64,000 nt of DNA, from the NCBI RefSeq assembly GCF_965139615.1, contig NZ_CBCSIQ010000015.1, positions 37,193-101,192 on the forward strand, in the 5' to 3' direction. Positions within the stretch are counted from its first letter, which is position 1, and each line of letters starts with the position of its first letter. Of this stretch, positions 36,305 to 45,333 are shown one piece after another. Below the pieces are notes generated by a model. It searched no databases. It saw only the letters and a list, made by a program, of their open reading frames with translations, and was not told where the DNA came from. This DNA comes from Kerstersia similis (GTDB lineage Bacteria > Pseudomonadota > Gammaproteobacteria > Burkholderiales > Burkholderiaceae_B). The position numbers and the translations under genes are program-made.

Positions 36305-37693
36305 ATGAGCACCCGCATCGAAAAAGATACCTTCGGTCCCATCGAAGTCCCTGCAGAACACCTGTGGGGTGCGCAGACCCAGCGCTCGCTGCATTTCTTC
36401 TCGATTTCCACCGAAAAGATGCCGGTTGCACTGGTTGAGGCGCTGGCCCGCGTCAAGCGCGCTGCCGCGCACGTCAACGCCGAACTGAAGCAGATCGACG
36501 CTGGTCAGGCCGATGCCATCATCAAGGCAGCCGACGAAGTCATCGCCGGCAAGTGGCCCAACGAATTCCCGCTGTCCGTCTGGCAGACCGGTTCGGGCAC
36601 GCAAAGCAACATGAACATGAACGAAGTGCTGGCCAACCGCGCTTCGGAACTGCTGGGTGGCGAGCGCGGCGAAGCCCGCAAGGTGCACCCCAATGACCAC
36701 GTGAACCGTGGCCAGTCGTCCAATGACGTGTTCCCCACCGCCATGCACGTGGCGGCTGCGGTTGAAGTCGAGCGCCACCTGCTGCCCTCGCTGGCCAAGC
36801 TGAAGGCCATTCTGCAAGAGAAGAGCGAAGCCTTCCGCGACATCGTCAAGATCGGCCGCACCCACTTGCAGGATGCCACCCCGCTGACGCTGGGCCAGGA
36901 AATCTCGGGCTGGGTTGCCCAGCTGGAAATCGCTGAAAGCCAGATCCGCGCCACGCTGCCCGTGCTGCATGAGCTGGCCATCGGTGGCACGGCTGTGGGT
37001 ACCGGCCTGAACGCCCACCCGGAATTCAGCAAGCGCGTTGCCGACGAACTGGCACGTGACACCAAGGTGGCGTTTGTTTCCGCTCCGAACAAATTCCAGG
37101 CGCTGGCCGGCCACGAAGGCATCCTGTTTGCCCACGGTGCGCTCAAGACCCTGGCTGCCGGCCTGATCAAGATCGCCAACGATGTCCGCTGGCTGTCCAG
37201 CGGCCCGCGTTCCGGCCTGGGTGAAATCAGCATCCCGGAAAACGAACCCGGTTCCTCGATCATGCCGGGCAAGGTCAACCCGACCCAGTGCGAAGCGCTG
37301 ACCATGCTGGGTGCGCAGGTGCTGGGCAACGACGTCGCCATCAATATCGGCGGCGCCAGCGGCAACTTCGAACTGAACGTGTTCAAGCCGCTGGTGATTC
37401 ACAACTTCTTGCAATCGGTGCGTCTGCTGGCTGATGGCATGGCTAGCTTCGGCGAGCATTGCGCAGTCGGTATCGAGCCGAACCGCGACCGCATCACCGA
37501 ACTGGTGAATCGTTCGCTGATGCTGGTCACGGCGCTGAACCCGCACATCGGTTACGACAAGGCTGCCCAGATCGCCAAGAAGGCCCACAAGGAAAACCTG
37601 TCGCTGCGTGAATCGGCGCTGGCGCTGGGCTTCCTGACGGCCGAGCAGTTCGACGAGTGGGTGGTGCCGTCGCACATGACCAACCAGAAGTAA
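36305..37693 (+). CDS. fumC: Class II fumarate hydratase FumC
   Basis: A 462-residue TCA-cycle enzyme interconverting fumarate and malate without an iron-sulfur cluster. It has the N-terminal FGPIEVPAEHLWGAQTQRS, WQTGSGTQSNMNMNEVLANR, HPNDHVNRGQSSNDVFPTAM, GRTHLQDATPLTLGQE, and the superfamily signature GSSIMPGKVNPTQCE. Start ATG 36305 gives MSTRIEKDTFGP. Codon use is strongly biased to GC-ending codons, suggesting high expression. A terminator follows at 37758. Confidence 0.97.
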   Translation: MSTRIEKDTFGPIEVPAEHLWGAQTQRSLHFFSISTEKMPVALVEALARVKRAAAHVNAELKQIDAGQADAIIKAADEVIAGKWPNEFPLSVWQTGSGTQSNMNMNEVLANRASELLGGERGEARKVHPNDHVNRGQSSNDVFPTAMHVAAAVEVERHLLPSLAKLKAILQEKSEAFRDIVKIGRTHLQDATPLTLGQEISGWVAQLEIAESQIRATLPVLHELAIGGTAVGTGLNAHPEFSKRVADELARDTKVAFVSAPNKFQALAGHEGILFAHGALKTLAAGLIKIANDVRWLSSGPRSGLGEISIPENEPGSSIMPGKVNPTQCEALTMLGAQVLGNDVAINIGGASGNFELNVFKPLVIHNFLQSVRLLADGMASFGEHCAVGIEPNRDRITELVNRSLMLVTALNPHIGYDKAAQIAKKAHKENLSLRESALALGFLTAEQFDEWVVPSHMTNQK

Positions 37694-37757
37694 TTTTTGC
37701 TTCATGCGGAATGGAGGATGTCAGGCTGCCGATGGGTGCCTGATGTCCTCGGACAAG

Positions 37758-37792
37758 GCATGCCGGGTGTTGCGCCGGGCATGCTTTTTTTT
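37758..37792 (+). terminator. Rho-independent terminator after fumC
   Basis: GCATGCC (37758-37764) pairs with GGCATGC (37778-37784) and is followed by eight T residues. The stem can extend imperfectly through GGG/CC. Confidence 0.8.
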
Positions 37793-37863
37793 GTCCATGC
37801 AAGTCAGCTGCCGGGCAGTGCTGGATCGGGCAAGGGCTGTAAGTTTGAGGGCGAGGGAAAAAC

Positions 37864-39057
37864 GTGAGTCGAAATAGGGGGGCGATGCCGTTGCCGGACG
37901 CAGAGGCATGCAGGCAGGCGAATGTGGATGATGCGGCGCTGGTGCGACTGGGCCAGGCCATACAAAGCGATATCGACACCGGCCGCATCTACGGCGCGGC
38001 ATTTGCCGTGGCGCGGGCGGGGCGGGTGCTTTACCGGGCGTCGCTCGGGCAGGCAGCGCCAGGCCGGCCGGCCGCGCTGGACGATATCTATCTGCTGATG
38101 TCACTGTCCAAATCCTTCACCGCCGTCCTGGTATTGCAGGCAGTGGCGCGCGGCCAGTTTGCGCTGGATGACAAAATCGCAGACAGGTGGCCAGCCTTTG
38201 CTTGCCACGGCAAGCAGAACATCACGGTGCGCCAGTTGTTGACACACCAGGCTGGTATGCATGTCGGCCTGATGCCGCCGGTGGCATTGCAGCCTGAGCA
38301 GGGTTTTGACCTGGCCCGTTTCGCTGCCGCGCTGGCGGTGTTGCCGCCAGCCTATCCGCCGGGCGCACAGGTTTACTACAGCCCGACAGCGGGCTATGCG
38401 GTGCTGGGATACCTTCTGGTTCTGACAGATCCGCTGGGGCGCTGCTTCCGCGACATTGCGCGGCAGCAGCTCTTCGAGCCGCTGGGCATGTGCCAGACCG
38501 CCTTCGGCATGGGCATCGAGGTATCGCGCCGGGTGCCCATGTCCTATACCGCCGCCATGGCTACGCCGGAAGGCGAGGGGGTCGCTGGATTGCTGAATCG
38601 CTGTCTCGACGAATATGCCGAGCTGCCGGCAGGTGGGGCGTTGGCCACCTTGGATGATGTGCTGTGCTTTGCGGAGGCACTACGCCAGGACGGCACGGGA
38701 AATGGCGTGCGAGTGTTGCCGGCCGGCATGGTACGAGAGGCCAGCCGCAGCCATACCGGAACCGCGTCCAATCAGGGCTGGGATGCCTACCGGCAGCAAT
38801 ATGGCCTGCCCGAAACGCCGGCGCACTACACTTTATTGGGAGGGCAGTCACGGGGGCCGGGGATGCATCTCAGCGCAGCGGGAACCTTGGCCAGTGCTGA
38901 CGCCTTTTACGCCGTGGGGCGTGGCAGCACCCTGTGGATGGTGGATCCGCAGCGGGACTTGAGTTTTGTGTTCCTCAGTGCAGGCGTGGTGGAGGGGCTC
39001 GCCCACATTGAACGTTTGTCGTGCTTGAGTGATCGGGTTGTGGCCGCTTGTCGCTAG
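37864..39057 (+). CDS. Serine hydrolase of the beta-lactamase/esterase (class C-like) family
   Basis: A 397-residue protein without an obvious signal peptide. The nucleophile motif SxxK is seen as SLSKSF near residue 80, and a Tyr motif as YYSPTAGYAVLGYL near residue 172; YSxxxxxxLG is typical of EstB-like esterases. The C-terminal GPGMHLSAAGTL may supply the third motif. GTG 37864 has GAGGG six bases upstream; ATG 37885 with GGGGGG close upstream is the alternative. Substrate is unknown. It lies between the fumC terminator and the terminator of the converging TonB receptor gene. Confidence 0.8.
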   Translation: MSRNRGAMPLPDAEACRQANVDDAALVRLGQAIQSDIDTGRIYGAAFAVARAGRVLYRASLGQAAPGRPAALDDIYLLMSLSKSFTAVLVLQAVARGQFALDDKIADRWPAFACHGKQNITVRQLLTHQAGMHVGLMPPVALQPEQGFDLARFAAALAVLPPAYPPGAQVYYSPTAGYAVLGYLLVLTDPLGRCFRDIARQQLFEPLGMCQTAFGMGIEVSRRVPMSYTAAMATPEGEGVAGLLNRCLDEYAELPAGGALATLDDVLCFAEALRQDGTGNGVRVLPAGMVREASRSHTGTASNQGWDAYRQQYGLPETPAHYTLLGGQSRGPGMHLSAAGTLASADAFYAVGRGSTLWMVDPQRDLSFVFLSAGVVEGLAHIERLSCLSDRVVAACR

Positions 39058-39089
39058 CAAAAAAAAGACCGGAAGAAATTTCCGGTCTT
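39058..39089 (-). terminator. Terminator of the minus-strand TonB receptor gene
   Basis: AAGACCGGAA and TTCCGGTCTT form a ten-base stem with a five-base loop. The run of A residues on its left becomes a U run only for minus-strand transcripts, so it ends the receptor transcript from 39109. Confidence 0.85.
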
Positions 39090-39108
39090 GGGCTTGCGTG
39101 AGGGCTGC

Positions 39109-41325
39109 TTAGTAGCTGTAGCTCAAGGACAGCTGGAAGTTACGACCGGCTTCGGTGTACATATCCAGGCCGGCGCTGGTGCTGCTGATATCCTGGACGT
39201 TGATGCTGCGCCAGTATGTCTTATCGAAGAGGTTGAACACGCCAGCCTGCAATCTCAGGCCTTTGGCTTCCGGCGGCGTGACCCAGCCAATCAGATCCAG
39301 GGTGCCATAGCCGGGTGCCTGGAACGTGGTGTCGTCCTTCACCTTGTCGCGCTTGTGAGCCAGTGTGAGAATGCTTTCAGCACCCCAGTTTTCCTGGTTG
39401 TAACGCAGGCCCAGCACCGCTTTCAGCGGCGAAATGGAGTTCAGGTACGAATTGTCTTCACGGTTGCGGCCGTGCGACCAGACCAGCGAGCCCCAGACGT
39501 CCCAGTTGCGGGCGAATTGCCATTGCCCCTGTGCTTCGGCGCCATAGATCCGCACGCGGTTCACGTTCTGGAATTGGTAGTGGGTGAAAGCAGGATTGCT
39601 GCTGTCCGCCCAACCTTCCATATTGATGAAGTTCTTGTAGCGGGTGTCGAAGAATGTCAGGCTGGCGTTGGCCTGGCTGCTGTTCCAGCGCGCCCCGACT
39701 TCATATCCCGAGCTGGTTTCCGGTTTCAGGTCAGGGTTGGGGTGCAAGGTATAGCCATAGTACGGGCTGCTCGTATTGCTGAACTGGCCGTTGACTTCGA
39801 CCAGGTTGGGTGCACGGAAGCCCTGAGCATATTGCGCGAAGAGGGTGACGTTGTCGTTCGCGTACCAGGTAGCCAGCAACTTGGGCGAGAAACGGGAATC
39901 CTTTTGTTTGACGGAATCGCCCTGTTGTTGCTCAAGGATCTTGTCCTTCAAGGGATTCTGCTCGTAATGGTCGTAGCGGATACCGGGAGTGAGCGAGAAC
40001 TGGTCTTGCAGGAATCCGATCTCGTCCTCAACGAAGAGGCCAAACTGCGTGATCTTGGTCTTGGGGACGGTACGCAGATTGATCGTGCTGCTGGCGGGGT
40101 AGCCCGCAGCGAATTCCTCGGTACGCGATTGCCACCACTCACCGCCCGCGCTGATGCGGTTGCTGACAGTGCCCGTCAATTGCTTGGAAGCCAATGCTGA
40201 CAAGCCGTACAGGGATTGGCGGTATTGGCCATTGCGTTCGTATCGGGGGGCATTGCTGCGCACCTGATGGTCAAACTGGTCACTATCCAGGCGCGAGTAA
40301 TAAACGCGGGCAGAGGCCAGGTCGATCATCTTGTCCTGATCCGGTGCCTTGTAGTCGTACTCCATCGACAGGCGATAGCGTTTTTCGCTGTCATCCGTGT
40401 GACTGGACAGTATTTGCGTGGGGGTGCCCATGACGGAGCCCAGCGCATTCAGTCGGTCCGAATGGTAGTTGGTCTTGCGATATTCGCCAGTCAACCCGAG
40501 CTTGTGGCCCCCTTCGAAGTCATGCTGCAGTTTGCCCAGCACATTGCTGCGGCTGTTCTTCTGGGGATTGGGCTTGGTTCGTGATGCGCCGGTGGAATCA
40601 TCCTTGCCCTGGTTTTCGTATTCATGGCCTTTCCGGCCGCCAGCCTGCAGCAGCCATGCGGTATTGGCATTGTCGAAAAGACCTGCCAGCGCGACGTTCA
40701 AGCCGCGGCTGCCATCGTCACTGCGATAGTCCACCACGCCGCGGGCGCCGAAGCTGTCACCCGGACGGATGACATCGGACGGATCCAGGGTGCGCAGGCC
40801 GACGATGCCAGCCAGGGCGGAGGAACCATACAGGGTCGAACCGGGGCCGCGCACGATATCCACTGATTTCAGCGAAGTGAAATCCACCATGTCCTGGCCG
40901 ATGCTGTCCCGGCCACTGAATTCAAAGACATCAGGCAGGCGGATGCCATCCACAAGCGTCAGGACGCGGGCGCCTTGCAGGCCTCGGATGTTGATTTGCG
41001 TGTTGCCGTTGCGCAGGCTGCGGCCGGCTTCGATGCCAGGTTCGGCGCGCTGGCCGAGATCCTGAAAATTGTGGATGAAACGCTCGTCCAGGGTTTCGCG
41101 CGAAGTGGTCGTTGCCGAAGGGGGAATGCCGGCAGCGTCTTGTTCGAAGCGGGTAGCCGTAATAACGGTGGGGGTGAGAAGCCTGACCGTGCTTTCCTGA
41201 ACGGTATCAACTTGACTGGCGTTTGCGTCGTCTGAAACCGTGCTCTCCGCCGCCATGGCGAGATTGGAGCCGGTCAGGGCCGTTGCGATCAAGCTACTCA
41301 GTAGCGTTGGACGAAGCGTGCGCAT
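39109..41325 (-). CDS. TonB-dependent heme/hemoglobin-type receptor
   Basis: A 738-residue outer-membrane receptor. The signal peptide ends near residue 25 (NLAMAAES). A TonB box-like TPTVITATR is followed by the plug, with TQINIRGLQGARVLTLVDGIRLPD and VDIVRGPGSTLYGSSALAGI. The barrel has FRAP at residues 503-506 and NPDL at 530-533, the two motifs that flank the heme loop in HmuR-type receptors, here with a histidine just before NPDL. The last residue pattern SYSY is typical of a barrel end. It lacks the signalling domain of the first receptor. No heme ABC transporter or sigma pair is adjacent. The upstream region is AT-rich with a Fur-like site. Confidence 0.87.
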   Translation of the reverse strand: MRTLRPTLLSSLIATALTGSNLAMAAESTVSDDANASQVDTVQESTVRLLTPTVITATRFEQDAAGIPPSATTTSRETLDERFIHNFQDLGQRAEPGIEAGRSLRNGNTQINIRGLQGARVLTLVDGIRLPDVFEFSGRDSIGQDMVDFTSLKSVDIVRGPGSTLYGSSALAGIVGLRTLDPSDVIRPGDSFGARGVVDYRSDDGSRGLNVALAGLFDNANTAWLLQAGGRKGHEYENQGKDDSTGASRTKPNPQKNSRSNVLGKLQHDFEGGHKLGLTGEYRKTNYHSDRLNALGSVMGTPTQILSSHTDDSEKRYRLSMEYDYKAPDQDKMIDLASARVYYSRLDSDQFDHQVRSNAPRYERNGQYRQSLYGLSALASKQLTGTVSNRISAGGEWWQSRTEEFAAGYPASSTINLRTVPKTKITQFGLFVEDEIGFLQDQFSLTPGIRYDHYEQNPLKDKILEQQQGDSVKQKDSRFSPKLLATWYANDNVTLFAQYAQGFRAPNLVEVNGQFSNTSSPYYGYTLHPNPDLKPETSSGYEVGARWNSSQANASLTFFDTRYKNFINMEGWADSSNPAFTHYQFQNVNRVRIYGAEAQGQWQFARNWDVWGSLVWSHGRNREDNSYLNSISPLKAVLGLRYNQENWGAESILTLAHKRDKVKDDTTFQAPGYGTLDLIGWVTPPEAKGLRLQAGVFNLFDKTYWRSINVQDISSTSAGLDMYTEAGRNFQLSLSYSY

Positions 41326-41753
41326 CTGTAAATCCACGGAGCTTGCAAGCGAAACCCGATGCGCGAAGCTGAAGAGGGCGGCGCGTCGGGCAACGCAATG
41401 CGGATGATTCGGAAATGGATGATGGATAGGCGGCAATGACTGCGTTTGCCACCGAAGCCAGAGAACTTAAATGATTAGAATTCTTATGTCTATGTTGGAA
41501 AGTCTTTATTTTTATGGGGATAAGTCCCGAAAAATCTCTAAAACCTTAGTTTTCCTAGATGTTTTCTATTTAAGTCCATAGAAAATACATGTTTCATGAC
41601 TGTAGGTTGTTGTATTTTTTCGTCATGTTTGGCGGGCTGGCGGAACGAGCGCGGGCCTGCCGTATCGAGATACGTTGAGGGCGTTTCGGCATGCTGGCGA
41701 GCTGCCATTGCCTGCGGGTATGGGGGCTCGCCTGCGCCCCGCGGCCCGGCGGG
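41326..41753. other. AT-rich control region upstream of the heme-type receptor
   Basis: No gene is supported. About 41455-41630 is far more AT-rich than its surroundings. It holds the Fur-like site at 41468-41486, a possible -10 (TAATCA on the minus strand) within it, and an inverted repeat TTTTCTAT (41562-41569) with ATAGAAAA (41578-41585). The long distance to the receptor start (over 130 bases) suggests an untranslated leader. The GC-rich part near 41640-41753 shows nothing I can name. Confidence 0.4.
41468..41486. promoter_or_regulatory. Possible Fur box for the heme-type receptor
   Basis: Read on the minus strand, AAGAATTCTAATCATTTAA agrees with the Fur consensus at 12 of 19 positions, with an intact TAATCATT core. 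It sits in the AT-rich region upstream of the receptor gene. Iron repression is a reasonable inference for a heme receptor, but the match is partial. Confidence 0.4.
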
Positions 41754-42437
41754 CTAGAGGCCCGGTACGGTCGTGAAACCGCCGAAGAACGCGCATTGGC
41801 CGGGAAACCCCGGGCGGGCGTCGCAGGCTTTCAGGCAACCCGGTTTGTTTTCGGCAAACTGTGCCGCCACCGACATCTCAAAGCCGTAGGTGGGAGTGGT
41901 GACGTCGAAACGGCTTTCGCAGACCGCTTTGTCACTGTAGGAAAACGTCATGGCCTCGTTGCGGCCGTTGATGGAGAAGGCGATCTGGAAACTGTCCAGG
42001 CTGCGCCATCCGGGCCGTGGCAACACCAGGAAGCGGTAGCGTTTCTCGTCCAGGCGCTCACCGAATATTTTCAGCATGGCCGTGGCTGAATCTGTTTTTG
42101 GCGAGGGGTAGGGCAGTGCCAGCAACGCGCGTGGGTCGCCCAGCACGCCCAGGTCGAAACCGATGCCCTTCTGATAGAAAGGAATCTCGATATTCGGGTA
42201 GCCCGAGATCGCCAGGTGTTGGTTGGGCGCCAGGCCTTGCCTGGATTGCGGCGCATAGTCCGGTGCGCGGGCAAACGTCACTTCCAGCGTCATCACGGCT
42301 TCGGCGGGGTTGGCTTCTTCGCTGCGGATGTCATCCAGGCGGTTGGGGCCGTGGCTGGCGCAGCCCGCCAGCAGCAGTGCCGACAAGGCCAGTGGTACGA
42401 GGCCTGCGCGGTGTGCCAGGAAGGACATCGGGTTCAT
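41754..42437 (-). CDS. Putative lipoprotein of unknown function
   Basis: A 227-residue protein. ATG 42437 gives a short N-terminus, a hydrophobic stretch and the lipobox LLLAGC, so the mature protein should be lipidated at the cysteine near residue 25; the following Ala-Ser does not suggest inner-membrane retention. I do not recognise the family. It has a beta-rich body and four cysteines in the C-terminal part (AVCES, PGCLKACD, GQCAFF), which may form disulfides. It begins one base after the stop of the next gene and must be co-transcribed with it. Confidence 0.7.
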   Translation of the reverse strand: MNPMSFLAHRAGLVPLALSALLLAGCASHGPNRLDDIRSEEANPAEAVMTLEVTFARAPDYAPQSRQGLAPNQHLAISGYPNIEIPFYQKGIGFDLGVLGDPRALLALPYPSPKTDSATAMLKIFGERLDEKRYRFLVLPRPGWRSLDSFQIAFSINGRNEAMTFSYSDKAVCESRFDVTTPTYGFEMSVAAQFAENKPGCLKACDARPGFPGQCAFFGGFTTVPGL

Positions 42438-42438
42438 G

Positions 42439-43305
42439 TCACTGCTCCTGCTGGACCGGGATGGGAACCAGGTCTTGCCCATGGAACTGCCAGCCATCTT
42501 TTGATTTCTGCCAACGGAAGTTCCGATTGATCCATTCGACTTTCATGTTCTCGTACAGGCGACGCTGGTCGATTGTTTTGCCGGCTTCTCGTTGTTGCCT
42601 GGCGATCGCATAGGTTTCGTTCCAGATCGGCTGGAAGACCTTGTTTTGCATGTTTCGGGTGAACGGCAAGCGGGCATAGACCCCGGAGCCAGCGGCGCTG
42701 AGCCGAATTTCGTTGTCCAGCAGCAGGGCGGCGCTGAGGTTGTCCGGGGAGACCGAAACCAGATGCGAGACCGGGATTGCCTGCTGTCCGGGCAGGCGGT
42801 CTTCGAACCACAGCACTTGCCCGGTAGAAGTGACCAGCGCGCGCGAACCTGCAGTGAACAGCAGCAGATCCTGGCGGCCCGGTTGTGCCAGGCCCAGGTC
42901 TGGATCCCGCATGTTGACGACCGGGCTGAGAACCCGCGCCAGCGGCGTATCGTTCTGCACCGAAATCAGGATCGTGCCGACACCCATGAAGTCGCTCGAT
43001 GCCGCCAGTAATACGGGTTGCCCGCCTATCGTCGGGCCCAAGGCCCTGACATGGACGAATTCGAAGGCGTTCAGGGGGCGATAGGGCTGGCCGCGATAGC
43101 TGATGGTGTGCAGCTGCGACCCTTGGCGCTTGTCCAGTTGGAATGCACCGATTGTTTCGCTGCCATGGCTGTCGGCCATGGATTGGGCCGGGGCGGCCGT
43201 TTGCGCGCCAGCGGCCCTGGGCGCCAGCGTCACCGCCAAGGCCAGGCTAAGTCCTACCAGCATGGCAGGCCAGGAAATACAATCGGTTCGAGAGCACTGC
43301 GCCAC
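42439..43305 (-). CDS. Putative periplasmic protein of unknown function
   Basis: A 288-residue protein with an N-terminal signal peptide ending in AAGAQ. GTG 43305 has GGGGAAG close upstream; ATG 43263 would give a shorter signal sequence. The mature part is rich in beta-type segments (FEFVHVRALGPTIGGQPVLLAAS, QDLLLFTAGSRALVTSTGQVLWF) and might be a partial propeller, then ends in a charged helix with WINRNFRWQKSKDGWQFHG. I do not recognise the family. It pairs with the lipoprotein downstream. Confidence 0.65.
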   Translation of the reverse strand: MAQCSRTDCISWPAMLVGLSLALAVTLAPRAAGAQTAAPAQSMADSHGSETIGAFQLDKRQGSQLHTISYRGQPYRPLNAFEFVHVRALGPTIGGQPVLLAASSDFMGVGTILISVQNDTPLARVLSPVVNMRDPDLGLAQPGRQDLLLFTAGSRALVTSTGQVLWFEDRLPGQQAIPVSHLVSVSPDNLSAALLLDNEIRLSAAGSGVYARLPFTRNMQNKVFQPIWNETYAIARQQREAGKTIDQRRLYENMKVEWINRNFRWQKSKDGWQFHGQDLVPIPVQQEQ

Positions 43306-43605
43306 GGCTTCCCCGGTAGTTTCTGCCTGAGTGGATACTTGCGGATTCTATCGTATGCAGTTCTTGGCCGACGCCATGCGGCAGCCTGCCAGCGGGCATT
43401 TCAGGTAAGCAGTTCATTCAATCGGTATGCGGAGATGTCAGCAGGCATCATCCAGGGCATCAGCGTTGCGGTGTCGTTGGCCGTTGCCGCGTATGATAAG
43501 CAGGTGAGTCAGTCCAAGGCTGCGCCGCCGTTCTTGACGGTTCATGGTCATTGATCCAGAATCAGGCGCTTTGATTTTTTAGCAGGGCCGGAGGCCTTAG
43601 ACACG
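43306..43605. other. Divergent intergenic region before xerD
   Basis: No gene is supported. TATGAT at 43492-43497 is a possible -10 for xerD without a convincing -35. GGAGG near 43590 is a somewhat distant ribosome site for xerD. Nothing else was seen. Confidence 0.3.
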
Positions 43606-44520
43606 ATGGCTCCAGGCGGGCAGGCAGCAGGCGAGACGCCGCTGATAGACCATTTCATTGATGCCCTGTGGCTGGAAGACGGGCTGGCTGCCAATACGCT
43701 GGCCGCTTACCGGCGCGATTTGCGTGCTTGGTCGGCGTGGGTGCAGGAAGCCCGGGCCAAGGCGCTGGCCGACGCCAGCGCTGCCGATGTGTCGGCCTGG
43801 TTTGCTGCCAGCCATGCCGATACCCGCCCCAGTACGGCGAACCGCCGTCTGGCAACGTTGCGGCGCTTTTATGCCTGGGCCTTGCGGCAGGGGCATGTCC
43901 ATGCCGATCCCTGTCTGAATATTCCCAGCGCACGCCAGGCCGAGCGCTTTCCCAAGACTTTGTCCGAAGGCCAGGTGGAATCGTTGCTGGCGGCGCCGGA
44001 TTTGCGCCAGCCAGCGGGTTTGCGCGACCGCGCCATGCTGGAAACCCTGTATGCCACCGGCCTGCGGGTGTCGGAGCTGGTGTCGTTGACGGTGCTGGAT
44101 GTCAGCCTGAATGAAGGGGTGGTGCGGGTGCGCCATGGCAAGGGGGATAAGGCCCGGTTGGTTCCGCTGGGCGGGATCGCAGCCGATTGGCTGCAGGATT
44201 ACCTGGATCAGGCCCGCAGTGTGATCCTGGCGGGCAAGGTCACGGATGCCTTGTTCGTGACCCGTCTGGGCGCAGGCATGACACGCCAGGCGTTCTGGCA
44301 GCTGGTGCGCAAGTACGCTTTGCTGGCTGACATCCATGCGCCGCTCTCACCGCACGTATTGCGCCACGCTTTCGCCACGCACCTGCTCAACCATGGTGCG
44401 GATCTGCGGGTGGTGCAGATGCTGCTGGGACATGCCGATATTTCCACCACGCAGATTTATACTCACGTTGCCCGTGAGCGCCTGAAAACGCTGCACGCAC
44501 AACATCACCCCAGAGGTTAG
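43606..44520 (+). CDS. xerD: Site-specific tyrosine recombinase XerD
   Basis: A 304-residue recombinase that, with XerC, resolves chromosome dimers at dif. The N-terminal SAM-like domain (FIDALWLEDGLAANTLAAYRRDL) precedes the catalytic domain. Catalytic residues are visible: Arg154 in TGLRVSELV, Lys in GKGDKARLVPL, HVLRHAF (His and Arg), LGHAD and the nucleophile Tyr285 in TQIYTHV. No mobile-element context is present, so it is the housekeeping gene rather than a phage integrase. It is followed three bases later by ybaK. Confidence 0.93.
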   Translation: MAPGGQAAGETPLIDHFIDALWLEDGLAANTLAAYRRDLRAWSAWVQEARAKALADASAADVSAWFAASHADTRPSTANRRLATLRRFYAWALRQGHVHADPCLNIPSARQAERFPKTLSEGQVESLLAAPDLRQPAGLRDRAMLETLYATGLRVSELVSLTVLDVSLNEGVVRVRHGKGDKARLVPLGGIAADWLQDYLDQARSVILAGKVTDALFVTRLGAGMTRQAFWQLVRKYALLADIHAPLSPHVLRHAFATHLLNHGADLRVVQMLLGHADISTTQIYTHVARERLKTLHAQHHPRG

Positions 44521-44523
44521 CCA

Positions 44524-45021
44524 GTGAAGTCCCGCCACGTATCGGAAACGCCCGCGACACAGTTCCTCAAGCGCCATGGCGTTGCCTTCGAGGAGCGTGT
44601 CTATGATTATGTCGAACACGGTGGCACGGCCGAAGCGTCGCGGCAGCTGGGCATGGATCCGCATGCCGTGATCAAGACGCTGGTGTTCGAGGATGAGAAG
44701 GCCCAACCCCTGATCGTGCTGATGCATGGCGATTGCGAGGTGTCGGCGAAGAACCTGGCGCGCCAGATCGGAGCGCGCAAGACCGCCCCGTGCACGCCTG
44801 AAGTGGCGCAGCGCCATTCAGGTTACTTCGTCGGGGGAACGTCGCCATTCGGTACCCGCAAACGCATGCCTATCTGGGTGCAGCAGAGCATTCTGGCGTT
44901 GCCTCGCATTCTGATCAATGGCGGGCGGCGCGGCTATCTGCTGGAAATCGACCCCAGGGTACTGGTGGCGGTGCTGGATGCCAAACCGGTGGATGCCGCT
45001 CTGAGCCACGACGAAAGCTAG
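44524..45021 (+). CDS. ybaK: Cys-tRNA(Pro)/Cys-tRNA(Cys) deacylase YbaK/EbsC
   Basis: A 165-residue trans-editing protein. It has the family sequence ATQFLKRHGVAFEERVYDY, VIKTLVFEDE, the catalytic lysine in SAKNLARQIG and VGGTSPFGTRKRMPIWV. It hydrolyses mis-acylated Cys-tRNA(Pro). The start codon is GTG at 44524 with AGAGG seven bases upstream. It probably shares a transcript with xerD. Confidence 0.93.
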   Translation: MKSRHVSETPATQFLKRHGVAFEERVYDYVEHGGTAEASRQLGMDPHAVIKTLVFEDEKAQPLIVLMHGDCEVSAKNLARQIGARKTAPCTPEVAQRHSGYFVGGTSPFGTRKRMPIWVQQSILALPRILINGGRRGYLLEIDPRVLVAVLDAKPVDAALSHDES

Positions 45022-45333
45022 GGGGGACAGGCCGGTTCCGGCGGCTGGCGCAGTGGTGCCGGCGTTTGGTGATGTTGTCCCGCGATATGGCCGCCGGGAG
45101 TCCGGCCAGTCTGGTAAAGTAGCGTCCTCGCCCTGCGGCTTGCCTGGCGGATTGGGTGCCCGGCTGCAAAGGCAATGGTCGTCTGGCGAACCCGAGGCAG
45201 GTACGGCCAGCAGCGGCCCACGCCTCTCTTGAGGCAGCTGGCGCAGCCCCAGCGAATCATCAAGCCTTGCCGGCACAGGCTCCTTGCAGGGGCTTGCCGC
45301 CAGGCGTCAGCAACAGGCAAGACGGAAGAATTT
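45022..45333. other. Region between ybaK and the methyltransferase gene
   Basis: No gene is supported. The methyltransferase frame stays open back to about 45175, but the sequence before 45334 is not family-like. TAAAGT at 45115-45120 is a possible -10 without a good -35. No terminator with a T-run was seen after ybaK. No controller-protein gene is present. Confidence 0.3.

Noticed and set aside
36293..37705. A 470-codon open frame antisense to fumC
   Set aside because: Caused by the strong GC-ending codon bias of fumC; no domain or ribosome site.
43606..44520. The tyrosine recombinase as a sign of an integrated element
   Set aside because: It is a complete XerD-like housekeeping protein next to ybaK, without attachment repeats, phage or transposon genes.
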